A stretch of DNA of 64,000 nucleotides from Streptomyces sp. NBC_01142. Lineage in GTDB: Bacteria; Actinomycetota; Actinomycetes; Streptomycetales; Streptomycetaceae. This document shows, piece by piece, positions 35,155-44,052 of the stretch (the first letter of the stretch is position 1; each line of letters begins with the position of its first letter). A program made the translations under genes and the position numbers. The stretch spans positions 3,507,566-3,571,565 of the forward strand of contig NZ_JAPEOR010000002.1 of NCBI RefSeq assembly GCF_026341125.1, given 5' to 3'. The notes beneath the pieces are model-generated. The model was not told the origin of the DNA. It saw only the letters and a list, made by a program, of their open reading frames with translations, and searched no databases.

Positions 35155-35862
35155 ATGCGCGCTGGAGAAGAGACGTACGAAGGAATGCACGACGGCGAGG
35201 TGGCCGTCACGACCGACGGTCTGCCCGAGTGGCTCGATCCCGTCGTGCGCGCCGCGCACACCGTCGAGCCCGAGCAGCTCAGCCGCTTCCTGCCGCCCGA
35301 GAGCGGGCGCGGCCGGCAGTCCGCCGTCCTCGTCCTGTTCGGCGAGGGCGCCAGGGGCCCCGAGCTGCTGCTGATGGAGCGCGCCAGCAGCCTGCGCTCG
35401 CACGCCGGGCAGCCCTCCTTCCCCGGCGGTGCGCTCGACCCGGACGACGGCGACCCGGAGACGACGGGCCCGCTGCGGGCCGCGCTGCGCGAGGCCGAGG
35501 AGGAGACCGGCCTCGACCCGTCGGGCGTCCAGACCTTCGGCGTGCTGCCCAAGCTGTACATCCCGGTGAGCAGTTTCGTCGTCACACCCGTATTGGGTTG
35601 GTGGCGGACGCCGAGCCCTGTCGGAGCCGTCGATCCCGCGGAGACCGCCCGGGTCTTCACGGTGCCCGTGGCGGATCTCACGGACCCGGCCAACCGCGCG
35701 ACGGCCGTGCACCCGAGTGGCCACCGCGGACCGGCATTCATGGTTGAGGGGGCTCTGGTCTGGGGTTTCACCGCCGGTGTGATCGACCGGATTCTGCACT
35801 TCGCCGAGTGGGAGCAGCCGTGGGACCGCACGAAGCAGGTCCCGCTGGACTGGCGCTCATGA
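35155..35862 (+). CDS. Nudix CoA pyrophosphatase (NudL-like)
   Basis: A 235-residue Nudix hydrolase. LRSHAGQPSFPGGALDPDDG is the CoA-family motif that precedes the Nudix box, and ALREAEEETGLDP is the catalytic REx2EExG helix. NudL/PCD1 relatives cleave CoA or its oxidised forms to 3',5'-ADP and phosphopantetheine. GAGGGGG precedes the ATG. It follows nth by 85 bases on the same strand and precedes the MarP-like gene by 108. Confidence 0.9.
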   Translation: MRAGEETYEGMHDGEVAVTTDGLPEWLDPVVRAAHTVEPEQLSRFLPPESGRGRQSAVLVLFGEGARGPELLLMERASSLRSHAGQPSFPGGALDPDDGDPETTGPLRAALREAEEETGLDPSGVQTFGVLPKLYIPVSSFVVTPVLGWWRTPSPVGAVDPAETARVFTVPVADLTDPANRATAVHPSGHRGPAFMVEGALVWGFTAGVIDRILHFAEWEQPWDRTKQVPLDWRS

Positions 35863-35970
35863 CAGGCTGACCCAGTACTGCGCTTCCGGGGGCGCAGCAT
35901 CGCAGGCGGCTCCGCCGCCGGCCCGGACCCCCAGCCGGACGGAGCACCCGGCGACGAAACTGCGAGGCTA

Positions 35971-37176
35971 ATGACGGTGAACGTGCTGGACATCCTGTTG
36001 CTGCTCGCCGCCGTATGGTTCGCGATCGTCGGCTACCGCCAGGGTTTTGTCGTCGGCATTCTGTCGGTGATCGGCTTTCTCGGTGGCGGTCTCGTCGCGG
36101 TCTACCTGCTCCCCGTGATCTGGGGCTGGCTGACGGACGACTCGGACGTGTCCTCCACGGCCGCGGTCGTCGCCGTCGTGATCGTGATCGTGTGTGCTTC
36201 GGTCGGCCAGGCCTTCACCACCCACCTGGGCAACAAACTGCGCCGGTACATCACCTGGTCACCCGCCCGCGCTCTGGACGCAACGGGCGGCGCGCTGGTC
36301 AATGTGGTCGCGATGCTGCTGGTCGCCTGGCTGATCGGCTCCGCCCTCGCCGGCACCTCCCTGCCCACGCTCGGCAAGGAGGTCCGCAACTCCAAGGTCC
36401 TGCTCGGGGTCTCCCGGGTGATGCCCACTCAGGCCTCCACCTGGTTCACGGACTTCTCCTCCGTCCTTGCCCAGAACGGCTTCCCGCAGGTCTTCAGCCC
36501 GTTCGCCAACGAACCCATCACCGAGGTCCAGGCGCCGGACCCGGCGCTCGTGGGCAGCCCGGTCGCAGCCCGCGCCCAGCAGTCCATCGTCAAGGTCGTC
36601 GGTACGGCCCAGAGCTGCAGCAAGGTCCTGGAAGGCACCGGGTTCGTCTTCTCCGATCGCCGGGTGATGACCAACGCCCATGTCGTCGGCGGCGTCGACG
36701 AGCCGACCGTGCAGGTAGGCGGCGAGGGCAGGCTCTACGACGCGAAGGTCGTGCTCTACGACTGGCAGCGCGACATCGCCGTGCTGGACGTGCCCGATCT
36801 CAAGGCGCGGCCGCTCCAGTTCGCCGACGCCGACGCGCGCAGCGGCAACAGCGCGATCGTCGCGGGCTTCCCGGAGAACGGCTCGTACGACGTGCGCTCG
36901 GCCCGCGTCCGTGGCCGCATCAACGCCAACGGCCCGGACATCTACCACCGCGGCACCGTGCGCCGCGATGTGTACTCCCTGTTCGCGACGGTGCGTCAGG
37001 GCAACTCAGGCGGCCCGCTGCTCACCACGGACGGCAAGGTCTACGGCGTCATCTTCGCGAGGTCGCTGGACGATGCCGACACCGGGTACGCCCTGACGGC
37101 CGACGAGATCCGCGAGGACATCACGCGGGGCCTGGCCGCCAACCAGCAGGTCGACAGCCAGGCATGCGCGCTGTAG
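35971..37176 (+). CDS. MarP-like membrane serine protease (CvpA plus trypsin domain)
   Basis: A 401-residue membrane protease. The N-terminal third is a CvpA-like four-helix membrane domain (VLDILLLLAAVWFAIVGYRQ and GFVVGILSVIGFLGGGLVAV onward). The periplasmic chymotrypsin-fold domain has His in VMTNAHVVGGV, Asp in DIAVLDV and Ser in QGNSGGPLLT. In M. tuberculosis the homologue MarP is needed for acid resistance and processes the peptidoglycan hydrolase RipA. Two cysteines (SCSKV and the C-terminal QACAL) match the regulatory disulfide pair seen in that family. It is the third of a codirectional set with nth and the CoA Nudix gene. Confidence 0.93.
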   Translation: MTVNVLDILLLLAAVWFAIVGYRQGFVVGILSVIGFLGGGLVAVYLLPVIWGWLTDDSDVSSTAAVVAVVIVIVCASVGQAFTTHLGNKLRRYITWSPARALDATGGALVNVVAMLLVAWLIGSALAGTSLPTLGKEVRNSKVLLGVSRVMPTQASTWFTDFSSVLAQNGFPQVFSPFANEPITEVQAPDPALVGSPVAARAQQSIVKVVGTAQSCSKVLEGTGFVFSDRRVMTNAHVVGGVDEPTVQVGGEGRLYDAKVVLYDWQRDIAVLDVPDLKARPLQFADADARSGNSAIVAGFPENGSYDVRSARVRGRINANGPDIYHRGTVRRDVYSLFATVRQGNSGGPLLTTDGKVYGVIFARSLDDADTGYALTADEIREDITRGLAANQQVDSQACAL

Positions 37177-37640
37177 AGGCGGCTTGTGGAGCGACGGCAG
37201 AGGGAGAGCCGGGCGTCAGCCGCGGGTATGACGCAACCGCGCAGAGACCCAGCGGGCCCGGCGCCTGAGGATGCGGGGAATGCCGATCCCCTGCCCCGTA
37301 TGCTCGTGGCCTTCGCCCGGGGGGCCGCCCCTTTCGTGGGTGATCGGCCCACTGGCCGAGCGGCGGTTGCGTGCTGCGTCACCGTAGTCGTGCGTCCAGC
37401 CCATACCTCGACCTGTGCCCGTGCCCCATGGTCGGTAACCGCGTCAGGGGCGGCCAATTGGCCTATGCGCCAGGCAATTGGCTGTTCGTCGTACAAGCGT
37501 TCCCTGTGCTTGACGGGGAGTGGCTTACGGCCGCGACACGGGACGTGCGGGGGCTGCCCGCGGGACGTGCGGGGATTGCAAACGGGACGTGCGGGGATTG
37601 CCCACGGCATGCGGGGATTGCATACGGGCCGCGTCCGGAC
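37177..37640. other. intergenic stretch with tandem repeats, no gene seen
   Basis: Between the converging protease and hydrolase genes I find no gene. The first 350 bases are unremarkable and the last 100 consist largely of the 22-bp repeats listed separately. Confidence 0.45.
37539..37626. repeat. 22-bp tandem repeats
   Basis: Units starting CGGGACGTGCGGGG begin at 37539, 37561 and 37583, exactly 22 bp apart. A degenerate unit follows at 37605 (CGGCATGCGGGGATTG). Copies two to four share GCGGGGATTGC. The array ends about 15 bases from the hydrolase stop. Confidence 0.8.
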
Positions 37641-38588
37641 CTAGCGGTCGGGTTCGGGGTCCTTGAGCCAGTTGATGAGCTCCGTGGAGAACGCCACCGG
37701 ATCCTCCTCATGAGGGAAGTGGCCGAGGCCGTCGAACAGGCGCCAGCGGTACGGCGCTTCGACGTACTCTCCCGAACCCGCCGCGCTGCGCGTCCGCATC
37801 GCCGGGTCCAGCGAGCCGTGCAGATGCAGTGTCGGCACCCGCACCGGGCGCTTCATCCGCCGGTTGAACTGGATCCCGTCCGGCCGTGCCATCGACCGCA
37901 CCATCCACCGGTACGGCTCGATCGAGCAGTGCGCCGTCGACGGGATGGACATCGCCCGCCGGTAGACCTCGACCGCGTCCTCGTCCGGCAGCTGCGGCCC
38001 GGACCAGTCGTTGATCAGCTTGCCCACCAAGGCCGCGTCGTCCGCGACGAGCTGACGCTCCGGCAGCCACGGCCGCTGGAAGCCCCAGATGTACGACCCC
38101 GCGCGGCTCTGCGAGAAGTCGGAGAGCATCGCCGAGCGCCACCGGCGCGGATGCGGCATCGAGGAGACCGCGAGCCGGCGCACCAGCTTGGGCCGCATCA
38201 CCGCCGCGGTCCACGCCAGATACCCGCCCAGGTCGTGCCCGACCAGCGCCGCGTCCGGCTCGCCCAGCGACCGCACGACGCCCGTGATGTCGAGCGCGAG
38301 GTTCGCGGGGTCGTAACCCCGTGGCGTACGGTCGCTGCCGCCCACACCCCGCAGGTCCATCGCCACCGCCCGGAATCCCGCGTCGGCGAGCGCGGTCAGC
38401 TGATGCCGCCACGTCCACCAGAACTGCGGAAAGCCGTGGAGCAGCAACACCAGAGGCCCGTCGCCCACCTCGGCGATATGGAAGCGCGCACCATTGGCCG
38501 CCACGTCGCGGTGGGTCCAGGGACCATCGAGGCGTACGGGACTGCCGAGGCTGCCGAAGCCGCCGGGGTTGGTATCAAGGGCCGTCAT
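37641..38588 (-). CDS. alpha/beta hydrolase, epoxide-hydrolase type
   Basis: A 315-residue cytosolic hydrolase. The nucleophile is Asp119 in VGHDLGGYLAW, not serine, which points to the epoxide hydrolase/haloalkane dehalogenase branch. LLLHGFPQFWWTWRHQ supplies the oxyanion hole, with the HGxP motif typical of epoxide hydrolases. FDGLGHFPHEEDP carries the catalytic histidine. Cap-domain tyrosines cannot be fixed by eye. It is likely detoxifying or acting on an epoxide metabolite; haloalkane dehalogenase remains possible. It is preceded by the holin-like gene on the same strand. Confidence 0.85.
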   Translation of the reverse strand: MTALDTNPGGFGSLGSPVRLDGPWTHRDVAANGARFHIAEVGDGPLVLLLHGFPQFWWTWRHQLTALADAGFRAVAMDLRGVGGSDRTPRGYDPANLALDITGVVRSLGEPDAALVGHDLGGYLAWTAAVMRPKLVRRLAVSSMPHPRRWRSAMLSDFSQSRAGSYIWGFQRPWLPERQLVADDAALVGKLINDWSGPQLPDEDAVEVYRRAMSIPSTAHCSIEPYRWMVRSMARPDGIQFNRRMKRPVRVPTLHLHGSLDPAMRTRSAAGSGEYVEAPYRWRLFDGLGHFPHEEDPVAFSTELINWLKDPEPDR

Positions 38589-38703
38589 GCTGACGAGCGT
38601 GCCACACCTGGACGCCTCCCGGTCGCCACCGGCCGCTCACCCGGGCCCCGTACACCCCGTCAACGCGACGGAGCCGCAGATCGACCCGGGCGCGCCCGCC
38701 TTC

Positions 38704-39153
38704 TCACACGGTGAGTTTGTCCTGAGCCGGTCGGGTATGCGGCTTGACGCCCTGCAGTACAGCCGCCGTCTGCTTGGCCGAGGCGATCGACTTCTCCGGT
38801 GGCTTGACCTTCTTGAACTTGGACACGGCGAGCAGCGCCAGCAGCGCTGCCAGCAGCAGAAACGCTGCGCCCACAATCAGGAAGGACCAGGCGAGGCCGA
38901 GGCCCAGATTGTGGATCCCGTACGCCGCCGCGAAGCTCAGCACGGGAAGCGAGAAGAGCGCGAACACTCCCGCAATGCTGATGGCCGTACCACCGATCGC
39001 GCCGCGCTTGACGTCCTGTCGCAGTTCGGCCTTGGCCAGGGCGATCTCGTCGTGCACGAGCGCGGACATCTCGGCGGTCGCCGAGGCGACCAACTGGCCG
39101 AGACTGCGGTCGGCGCCTACAGCGATTGCCGCGCTGTTGCCGGGGTCGCTCAT
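38704..39153 (-). CDS. phage-holin-family membrane protein (holin superfamily III type)
   Basis: A 149-residue protein of the actinobacterial putative holin family. An amphipathic N-terminus (LGQLVASATAEMSALVHDEI and ALAKAELRQDVK) precedes two membrane helices (ISIAGVFALFSLPVLSFAAA and WSFLIVGAAFLLLAALLALL) and a basic tail. Despite the name these are mostly chromosomal housekeeping proteins of unknown role in Streptomyces, not lysis proteins. No phage genes are adjacent except the integrase relic beyond 39.4 kb. Confidence 0.85.
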   Translation of the reverse strand: MSDPGNSAAIAVGADRSLGQLVASATAEMSALVHDEIALAKAELRQDVKRGAIGGTAISIAGVFALFSLPVLSFAAAYGIHNLGLGLAWSFLIVGAAFLLLAALLALLAVSKFKKVKPPEKSIASAKQTAAVLQGVKPHTRPAQDKLTV

Positions 39154-39419
39154 CGCTGACTCCCTCTCCTCATCTACGGATCCGATGTCAGATCATGCCG
39201 GACTGCCGAGCATTCTGCCCCGGCAGGGGGCTTGTGGCCCTGCCTGCCCCTGACGTGCCGCCGGGTGGTGGACGTCGGTCGTCGTTGGTCGCCACTGGCT
39301 GCCTTCTGACGGCCCACAGACGGCCCGGCCTGCCCACCGAGGCTCGCTCAGCGACTGGACGGCAACTGTTCAGGGGCAGCGGTTTCCTCCATGAATCCGT
39401 GATCTGTCGGGCGGGCGGC

Positions 39420-39680
39420 GTGAAGCCATGGCCTGCTGTGCGGGTGTTCCGGGTGCGTGCAGGTCTGCCCGGCCGGTACCGCGCCACGGCCGATCTCGGG
39501 GGCGGCTGCGGGCTTCGGCAAGGGGAGATCTTCGGGCTCCCGCCGACGAAACCGGCGTTCGCGGTGGCCGGCTGCACGTGGCTTGTCAGGTAGAGCTGGT
39601 GAGGGGGCAGCCGGTATTCGCCCCGCCGAAGGGCGGCAAGGAGCGGCTCGACATGTGCGCCTCGCGCCCCTGCCACACGC
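39420..39680 (+). pseudogene. central fragment of a tyrosine integrase
   Basis: In one frame RYRATADLGGGCGLRQGEIF then GL is the box 1 region with the catalytic Arg. After a frameshift near 39540 the next frame reads RLHVACQVELVRGQPVFAPP then KGGKER, the beta-hairpin with the catalytic Lys. These are typical of actinomycete element integrases. The N-terminus and the C-terminal catalytic His/Tyr part are absent here, while a C-terminal relic of the same type occurs at 9.0-9.2 kb. Confidence 0.75.
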
Positions 39681-39687
39681 TGTAAGC

Positions 39688-39942
39688 ATGACCAACGATG
39701 CTGAAGAGGCATTCCACCCCGCCCCCCTGGTCGTCCTCGGTGTCGTGCCGGACGACCCGCCGTACCGCCTGGTGGAGATCAACGGGGAGTTGGCCGGGCG
39801 TGCCTTCGACATGGTGGATGTGATCAGCCTGGCGCACCGGGCGGGGCTGACCCATCTCGACCTCGACGATCCCGCGGACGTGAGATGGGTCGGCGGAGAC
39901 AAGTACAAGTGGGTCCCCTTGGCGGGCGGGTTTCTGGCGTAA
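39688..39942 (+). CDS. conserved hypothetical 84-residue protein
   Basis: A small cytosolic protein beginning MTNDAEEAFHPAPLVVLGVV, followed by PDDPPYRLVEINGELAGRAF and a helical DMVDVISLAHRAGL segment, ending with WVGGDKYKWVPL. Composition and codon use look genuine. It resembles small Streptomyces proteins found beside mobile DNA, from memory only. It lies directly after the integrase relic, so it is probably cargo of the same lost element. No function can be given. Confidence 0.6.
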   Translation: MTNDAEEAFHPAPLVVLGVVPDDPPYRLVEINGELAGRAFDMVDVISLAHRAGLTHLDLDDPADVRWVGGDKYKWVPLAGGFLA

Positions 39943-40235
39943 CCGGGTCATGCCCCGATAACACCCACCCGCTTCCGCACCACGGTCCCGGGCCCCGATC
40001 TCGGACACCAGGGACAAGTAACCGGCGAGCCGGTCCGTGGGAGTCCACCGTTTGTCGACGATGACTCCCCGCAGGGGTTGCTTCGCCCCTGGGATCAGAG
40101 AGAGGAGTTCCGGGCCCTGTAGGACGACCACCGAGGCGAACGACGGCCCGGAGACGGCCCAGGCAGCGTGACCGAGCCCCCTCCTGGTGGGAAATCCGCT
40201 GGTAGGGGGCTTCTTCATGGCCGTCTGCCGTCAGA
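39943..40235. other. intergenic stretch with an unrecognised minus-strand frame
   Basis: A minus-strand frame (about 39960-40218) reads protein-like segments such as GVIVDKRWTPTDRLAGYLSL and VSEIGARD, but it runs antisense into the previous gene and has no recognised family. It may be another relic of the mobile element. Confidence 0.35.
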
Positions 40236-41633
40236 TCACGCCGGACTGTCGCCGTCGTTGCGCGACGCCCCCGCCACTTCGGCCTTCCGACGGTGCTCCG
40301 CGGCCTTCTCCTCGTAGATGGCCGCCATCCGCAGATGGAACTCGGGCTTGTCCTCCTCGTAGACGTCGGGGATACCGTCGCGGTCGTCGTCGCGCTCCTC
40401 CTCCTCGTACAGCGCCTGGTACTTGCGTACCCGCAGCTTGAGCAGAATCCCGGCGAGTACGGCGGCGATCAGCGAGCCCATCAGGACCGCGGCCTTGACC
40501 TCGTCGGTCAGTGTCGCGTCGCCGGAGAAGGCGAGCTCTCCGATGAGGAGAGAGACGGTGAAGCCGATTCCGGCGAGCGCGGAGATGGCGAAGACGTCGG
40601 GCCACGCCAGGTCGTCGTTGAGCTCGGCTCTGGTGAAGCGCGCGGCGAGCCATGTGCCGCCGAAGATGCCGACGGCCTTGCCGACCACCAGGCCGAGAAC
40701 GACACCGAGGGTCTCGGGCCGGCTGAAGACATCGGTGAGCGCGCTGCCGGAGATCGAGACACCCGCTGAGAGCAGCGCGAACAGCGGAACGGCGAGTCCC
40801 GCCGAGATCGGCCGCGCGAGGTGCTCGATGTGTTCGCCGGGGGAGTACTGCTCGCCCTCCCGCCGGGTGCAGCGGAGCATCAGGCCCATCGCGACACCGG
40901 CGATGGTGGCGTGGACGCCGCTGTTGTACATCAGCCCCCAGATGACCAGGGCCAGCGGTATGTACACGTACCAGCCGTGCACCCCCTTGCGCAGCAGCAG
41001 CCAGAAGACGAAGAGTCCGACGACGGCTCCGCCGAGCGCCGCGAAGTTCAGGTCACTGGTGAAGAAGACCGCGATGATCAGGATCGCGAAGAGGTCGTCG
41101 ACGACGGCGAGGGTCAGCAGGAACGCGCGCAGCGCGGACGGCAACGAGGTGCCGATGACCGCGAGAACGGCCAGCGCGAAGGCGATGTCGGTGGCGGTCG
41201 GTACGGCCCAGCCGGCGGTGGACCCACCGCCGACGGTGACCGTCAGGGTGTAGACGAGCGCGGGCACCGCCATGCCGCAGATCGCGGCGATCACGGGGAG
41301 GGCGGCGGCCTTGGGGTCGCGCAGCTCACCGGCCACCAGTTCACGCTTGAGCTCGATGCCGGCGACGAAGAAGAAGATCGCGAGCAGCCCGTCGGCGGCC
41401 CAGTGCTGCAGGGAGAGGTCCAGGCCGAGCGAGGCGGGACCTATGTGGAAGTCGAGTACGGACTCGTAACTGTCGCCCAGCGGGGTGTTCGCCCAGATCA
41501 GGGCGGCGATCGCGGCGACGAGGAGAAGTACGCCACCGACGGTCTCGGTGCGCAGCGCGTCCGCCACGTACGTCCGCTCGGGCAGAGGAAGGCGTCCGAG
41601 GAACTTGCGGTGGGTGGGGGTGGGCGCGGCCAC
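40236..41633 (-). CDS. nhaA: Na+/H+ antiporter NhaA
   Basis: A 465-residue inner-membrane antiporter that exports sodium in exchange for protons. The family core is intact: GLLAIFFFVAGIELKRELVA, PTATDIAFALAVLAVIG and LTLAVVDDLFAILIIAVFF with the paired ion-binding aspartates. GIGFTVSLLIGELAF (helix X) is also present. About 12 helices, then a charged C-terminal tail (EEEERDDDRDG...) longer than in E. coli. GTG at 41633 has GGAGG nine bases upstream; the frame is open to 41696. Confidence 0.95.
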   Translation of the reverse strand: MAAPTPTHRKFLGRLPLPERTYVADALRTETVGGVLLLVAAIAALIWANTPLGDSYESVLDFHIGPASLGLDLSLQHWAADGLLAIFFFVAGIELKRELVAGELRDPKAAALPVIAAICGMAVPALVYTLTVTVGGGSTAGWAVPTATDIAFALAVLAVIGTSLPSALRAFLLTLAVVDDLFAILIIAVFFTSDLNFAALGGAVVGLFVFWLLLRKGVHGWYVYIPLALVIWGLMYNSGVHATIAGVAMGLMLRCTRREGEQYSPGEHIEHLARPISAGLAVPLFALLSAGVSISGSALTDVFSRPETLGVVLGLVVGKAVGIFGGTWLAARFTRAELNDDLAWPDVFAISALAGIGFTVSLLIGELAFSGDATLTDEVKAAVLMGSLIAAVLAGILLKLRVRKYQALYEEEERDDDRDGIPDVYEEDKPEFHLRMAAIYEEKAAEHRRKAEVAGASRNDGDSPA

Positions 41634-41793
41634 GTCGGCGGACCTCCGGTCGGGTGGGCAGGACAAAGCACATGCCGACCAGACTTCCCGGCGCACCTGG
41701 GTCTTTCTTGTCGCGTCATTGACGCGGTGAAGCGGTCCTCACCTTACCCAAGTGCGCAAGGACGTATCCGGTGAACGTCACTTTAGGTGCGAA

Positions 41794-41827
41794 AGGGGCA
41801 CCCGGCGCGTTCTTGCCGAGTGCCCCT
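41794..41827. terminator. hairpin between acs and nhaA genes
   Basis: AGGGGCAC (41794-41801) pairs with GTGCCCCT (41820-41827); short inner pairing CGGC/GCCG adds to the stem. Weaker than the hairpin at 41860-41893. Confidence 0.5.
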
Positions 41828-41859
41828 CCAGGGAATCCGAACCCGGCCAGTCTCCTGGC

Positions 41860-41893
41860 CAGTCCCCCGATCGGTCTCTTGATCGGGGGACTG
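41860..41893 (-). terminator. terminator of acs
   Basis: A perfect 13-bp stem (CAGTCCCCCGATC at 41860-41872 with 41881-41893) and an 8-base loop, 25 bases beyond the acs stop on the minus strand. Confidence 0.8.
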
Positions 41894-41918
41894 ATCGGTC
41901 TCCTGGTCGGTCCCCTGC

Positions 41919-43874
41919 TCAGTCCTCGCTGGCGGCGCTCGGCAGCCTGGTCTGGATGAGGTCCATCACCGATGAGTCCGTGAGCGTCGTGACATCGCCC
42001 AGCTGACGGTTCTCGGCGACATCACGCAGCAGCCGGCGCATGATCTTTCCGGAACGGGTCTTCGGCAGCTCCGCCACCGGCAGGATCCGCTTCGGCTTGG
42101 CGATCGGGCCGAGCGTCGCACCCACGTGGTTGCGCAGATCGCTCACGAGGTTCTCGTCCTCGCTCGCCGTACCGCGCAGGATCACAAACGCCACGATCGC
42201 CTGGCCGGTCGTCTCGTCCGCCGCGCCCACGACCGCGGCCTCGGCGACCTTCGGGTGTGAGACCAGCGCCGACTCCACCTCCGTGGTCGAGATGTTGTGG
42301 CCGGACACCAGCATCACGTCGTCGACGCGGCCGAGCAGCCAGATGTCGCCGTCGTCGTCCTTCTTGGCGCCGTCGCCTGCGAAGTACCTGCCTTCGAAGC
42401 GCGACCAGTACGTGTCGATGAAGCGCTGGTCGTCGCCCCAGATGGTGCGCAGCATCGACGGCCACGGCTCGGTGAGGACGAGGTAGCCGCCGCCTCCGTT
42501 GGGAACCTCGTTGGCGTCGTCGTCCACGACGGTTGCCGAGATGCCGGGCAGCGCGCGCTGCGCCGAGCCGGGCTTGGTCTCGGTGACGCCGGGCAGCGGC
42601 GAGATCATCATCGCGCCGGTCTCGGTCTGCCACCAGGTGTCCACGATCGGCGTCTTGCCTGCGCCGATGTGCTCCCGGTACCAGATCCACGCCTCCGGGT
42701 TGATCGGCTCACCGACCGACCCGAGGAGCCGCAGCGACGACAGGTCGAACTTCGCGGGGATGTCGTCGCCCCACTTCATGAACGTACGGATCGCGGTCGG
42801 CGCGGTGTAGAGGATCGTGACGCCGTACTTCTGCACGATCTCCCAGAAGCGGCCCTGGTGCGGGGTGTCGGGCGTGCCCTCGTACATCACCTGGGTCGCG
42901 CCGTTGGCCAGCGGTCCGTACACGATGTACGAGTGACCGGTCACCCAGCCGACGTCGGCGGTGCACCAGTAGACGTCCGACTCCGGCTTGAGGTCGAAGA
43001 CGGCGTGGTGGGTGTAGGCCGCCTGGGTGAGGTAGCCGCCGGAGGTGTGCAGGATGCCCTTCGGCTTACCCGTCGTACCGGAGGTGTAGAGGATGAACAG
43101 CGGCTGCTCCGCCTCGAAGGCCTCCGGGGTGTGCTCGGCGGACTGCCGGGCGACGATGTCGTGCCACCACACGTCCCGACCCTCGCTGAAGGCGGTGTCC
43201 TGGCCGGTGCGCCGTACCACCAGGACGTGCTCGACCTGCGGGCACTTGGCGACGGCCTCGTCGATCGCGGGCTTGAGCGCGCTGGGCTTGCCGCGCCGGT
43301 AGCCGCCGTCCGCGGTGATGACCAGTTTGGCGTCGGCGTCCTGGATACGGGAGGCGACGGCGTCGGCGGAGAAGCCGCCGAAGACCACCGAGTGCGCGGC
43401 GCCGATGCGGGCGCAGGCCAGCATCGCCACGGCGGCCTCGGGGATCATCGGGAGGTAGACGGCGACCCGGTCGCCCTTGCCGATTCCCAGCTCGGTCAGG
43501 GCGTTGGCGGCCCGGGAGACCTCGTCCTTGAGTTCGGCGTAGGTGAGGGCGCGGCTGTCGCCCGGCTCGCCCTCGAAGTGGATGGCGACCCGGTCGCCGT
43601 TGCCCGCTTCGACATGACGGTCCACGCAGTTGTACGCGACGTTCAGCTTGCCGTCCGCGAACCACTTCGCGAAGGGTGGGTTGCTCCAGTCGAGGGTCTC
43701 GGTCGGCTCGGTGGCCCAGGTGAGCCGCCTCGCCTGCTCGGCCCAGAAGCCAAGCCTGTCCGCCTTTGCCTGCTCGTACGCCTCCGCCGTCACGTTGGCG
43801 TTGGCGGCCAGCTCGGTCGGCGGCGCGAACCGCCGCTCTTCCTTGAGCAGGTTGGCCAGGCTTTCGTTGCTCAC
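41919..43874 (-). CDS. acs: acetyl-CoA synthetase
   Basis: A 651-residue AMP-forming ligase that activates acetate to acetyl-CoA. FILYTSGTTGKPKGILHTSG is the adenylate P-loop, DTWWQTETGAMMISPLPG the A5 region, and GHNISTTEVESALVSHP the hinge area. PKTRSGKIMRRLLRD contains the C-terminal lysine known to be acetylated to switch Acs off. Full family length. It is transcribed alone, with terminators on its 3' side and the SulP gene's terminator upstream. From memory it matches SCO3563. Confidence 0.96.
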   Translation of the reverse strand: MSNESLANLLKEERRFAPPTELAANANVTAEAYEQAKADRLGFWAEQARRLTWATEPTETLDWSNPPFAKWFADGKLNVAYNCVDRHVEAGNGDRVAIHFEGEPGDSRALTYAELKDEVSRAANALTELGIGKGDRVAVYLPMIPEAAVAMLACARIGAAHSVVFGGFSADAVASRIQDADAKLVITADGGYRRGKPSALKPAIDEAVAKCPQVEHVLVVRRTGQDTAFSEGRDVWWHDIVARQSAEHTPEAFEAEQPLFILYTSGTTGKPKGILHTSGGYLTQAAYTHHAVFDLKPESDVYWCTADVGWVTGHSYIVYGPLANGATQVMYEGTPDTPHQGRFWEIVQKYGVTILYTAPTAIRTFMKWGDDIPAKFDLSSLRLLGSVGEPINPEAWIWYREHIGAGKTPIVDTWWQTETGAMMISPLPGVTETKPGSAQRALPGISATVVDDDANEVPNGGGGYLVLTEPWPSMLRTIWGDDQRFIDTYWSRFEGRYFAGDGAKKDDDGDIWLLGRVDDVMLVSGHNISTTEVESALVSHPKVAEAAVVGAADETTGQAIVAFVILRGTASEDENLVSDLRNHVGATLGPIAKPKRILPVAELPKTRSGKIMRRLLRDVAENRQLGDVTTLTDSSVMDLIQTRLPSAASED

Positions 43875-43984
43875 GACATCTCCCTTTCCCAGGGCGTCCT
43901 ATGTGCCTATGTGTCCCAGGCCATAGCTCATCAGCCAGACGGCCGGGTGACAAGGGCCTTCCGGAAATTGGTTTAGACCTGTGG

Positions 43985-44022
43985 GTGGCCCCTCTCCCCG
44001 GGCAGTGGGAAAGAGGGGCCAC
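43985..44022 (-). terminator. terminator of the SulP-carbonic anhydrase gene
   Basis: An 11-bp perfect stem (GTGGCCCCTCT at 43985-43995 with 44012-44022) and a 16-base loop, located 31 bases after the stop codon on the minus strand. Confidence 0.75.
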
Positions 44023-44052
44023 ACGTTCTCACGGACAAGGCGGGCGAGAAGT

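Noticed and set aside
37539..37626. possible CRISPR-like array
   Set aside because: 22-bp units are directly adjacent with no spacers.
38704..39153. prophage lysis gene
   Set aside because: The holin-family protein has no phage neighbours and this type is normal chromosomal content in Streptomyces.
42297..43976. 559-codon plus-strand frame
   Set aside because: Antisense shadow of acs.
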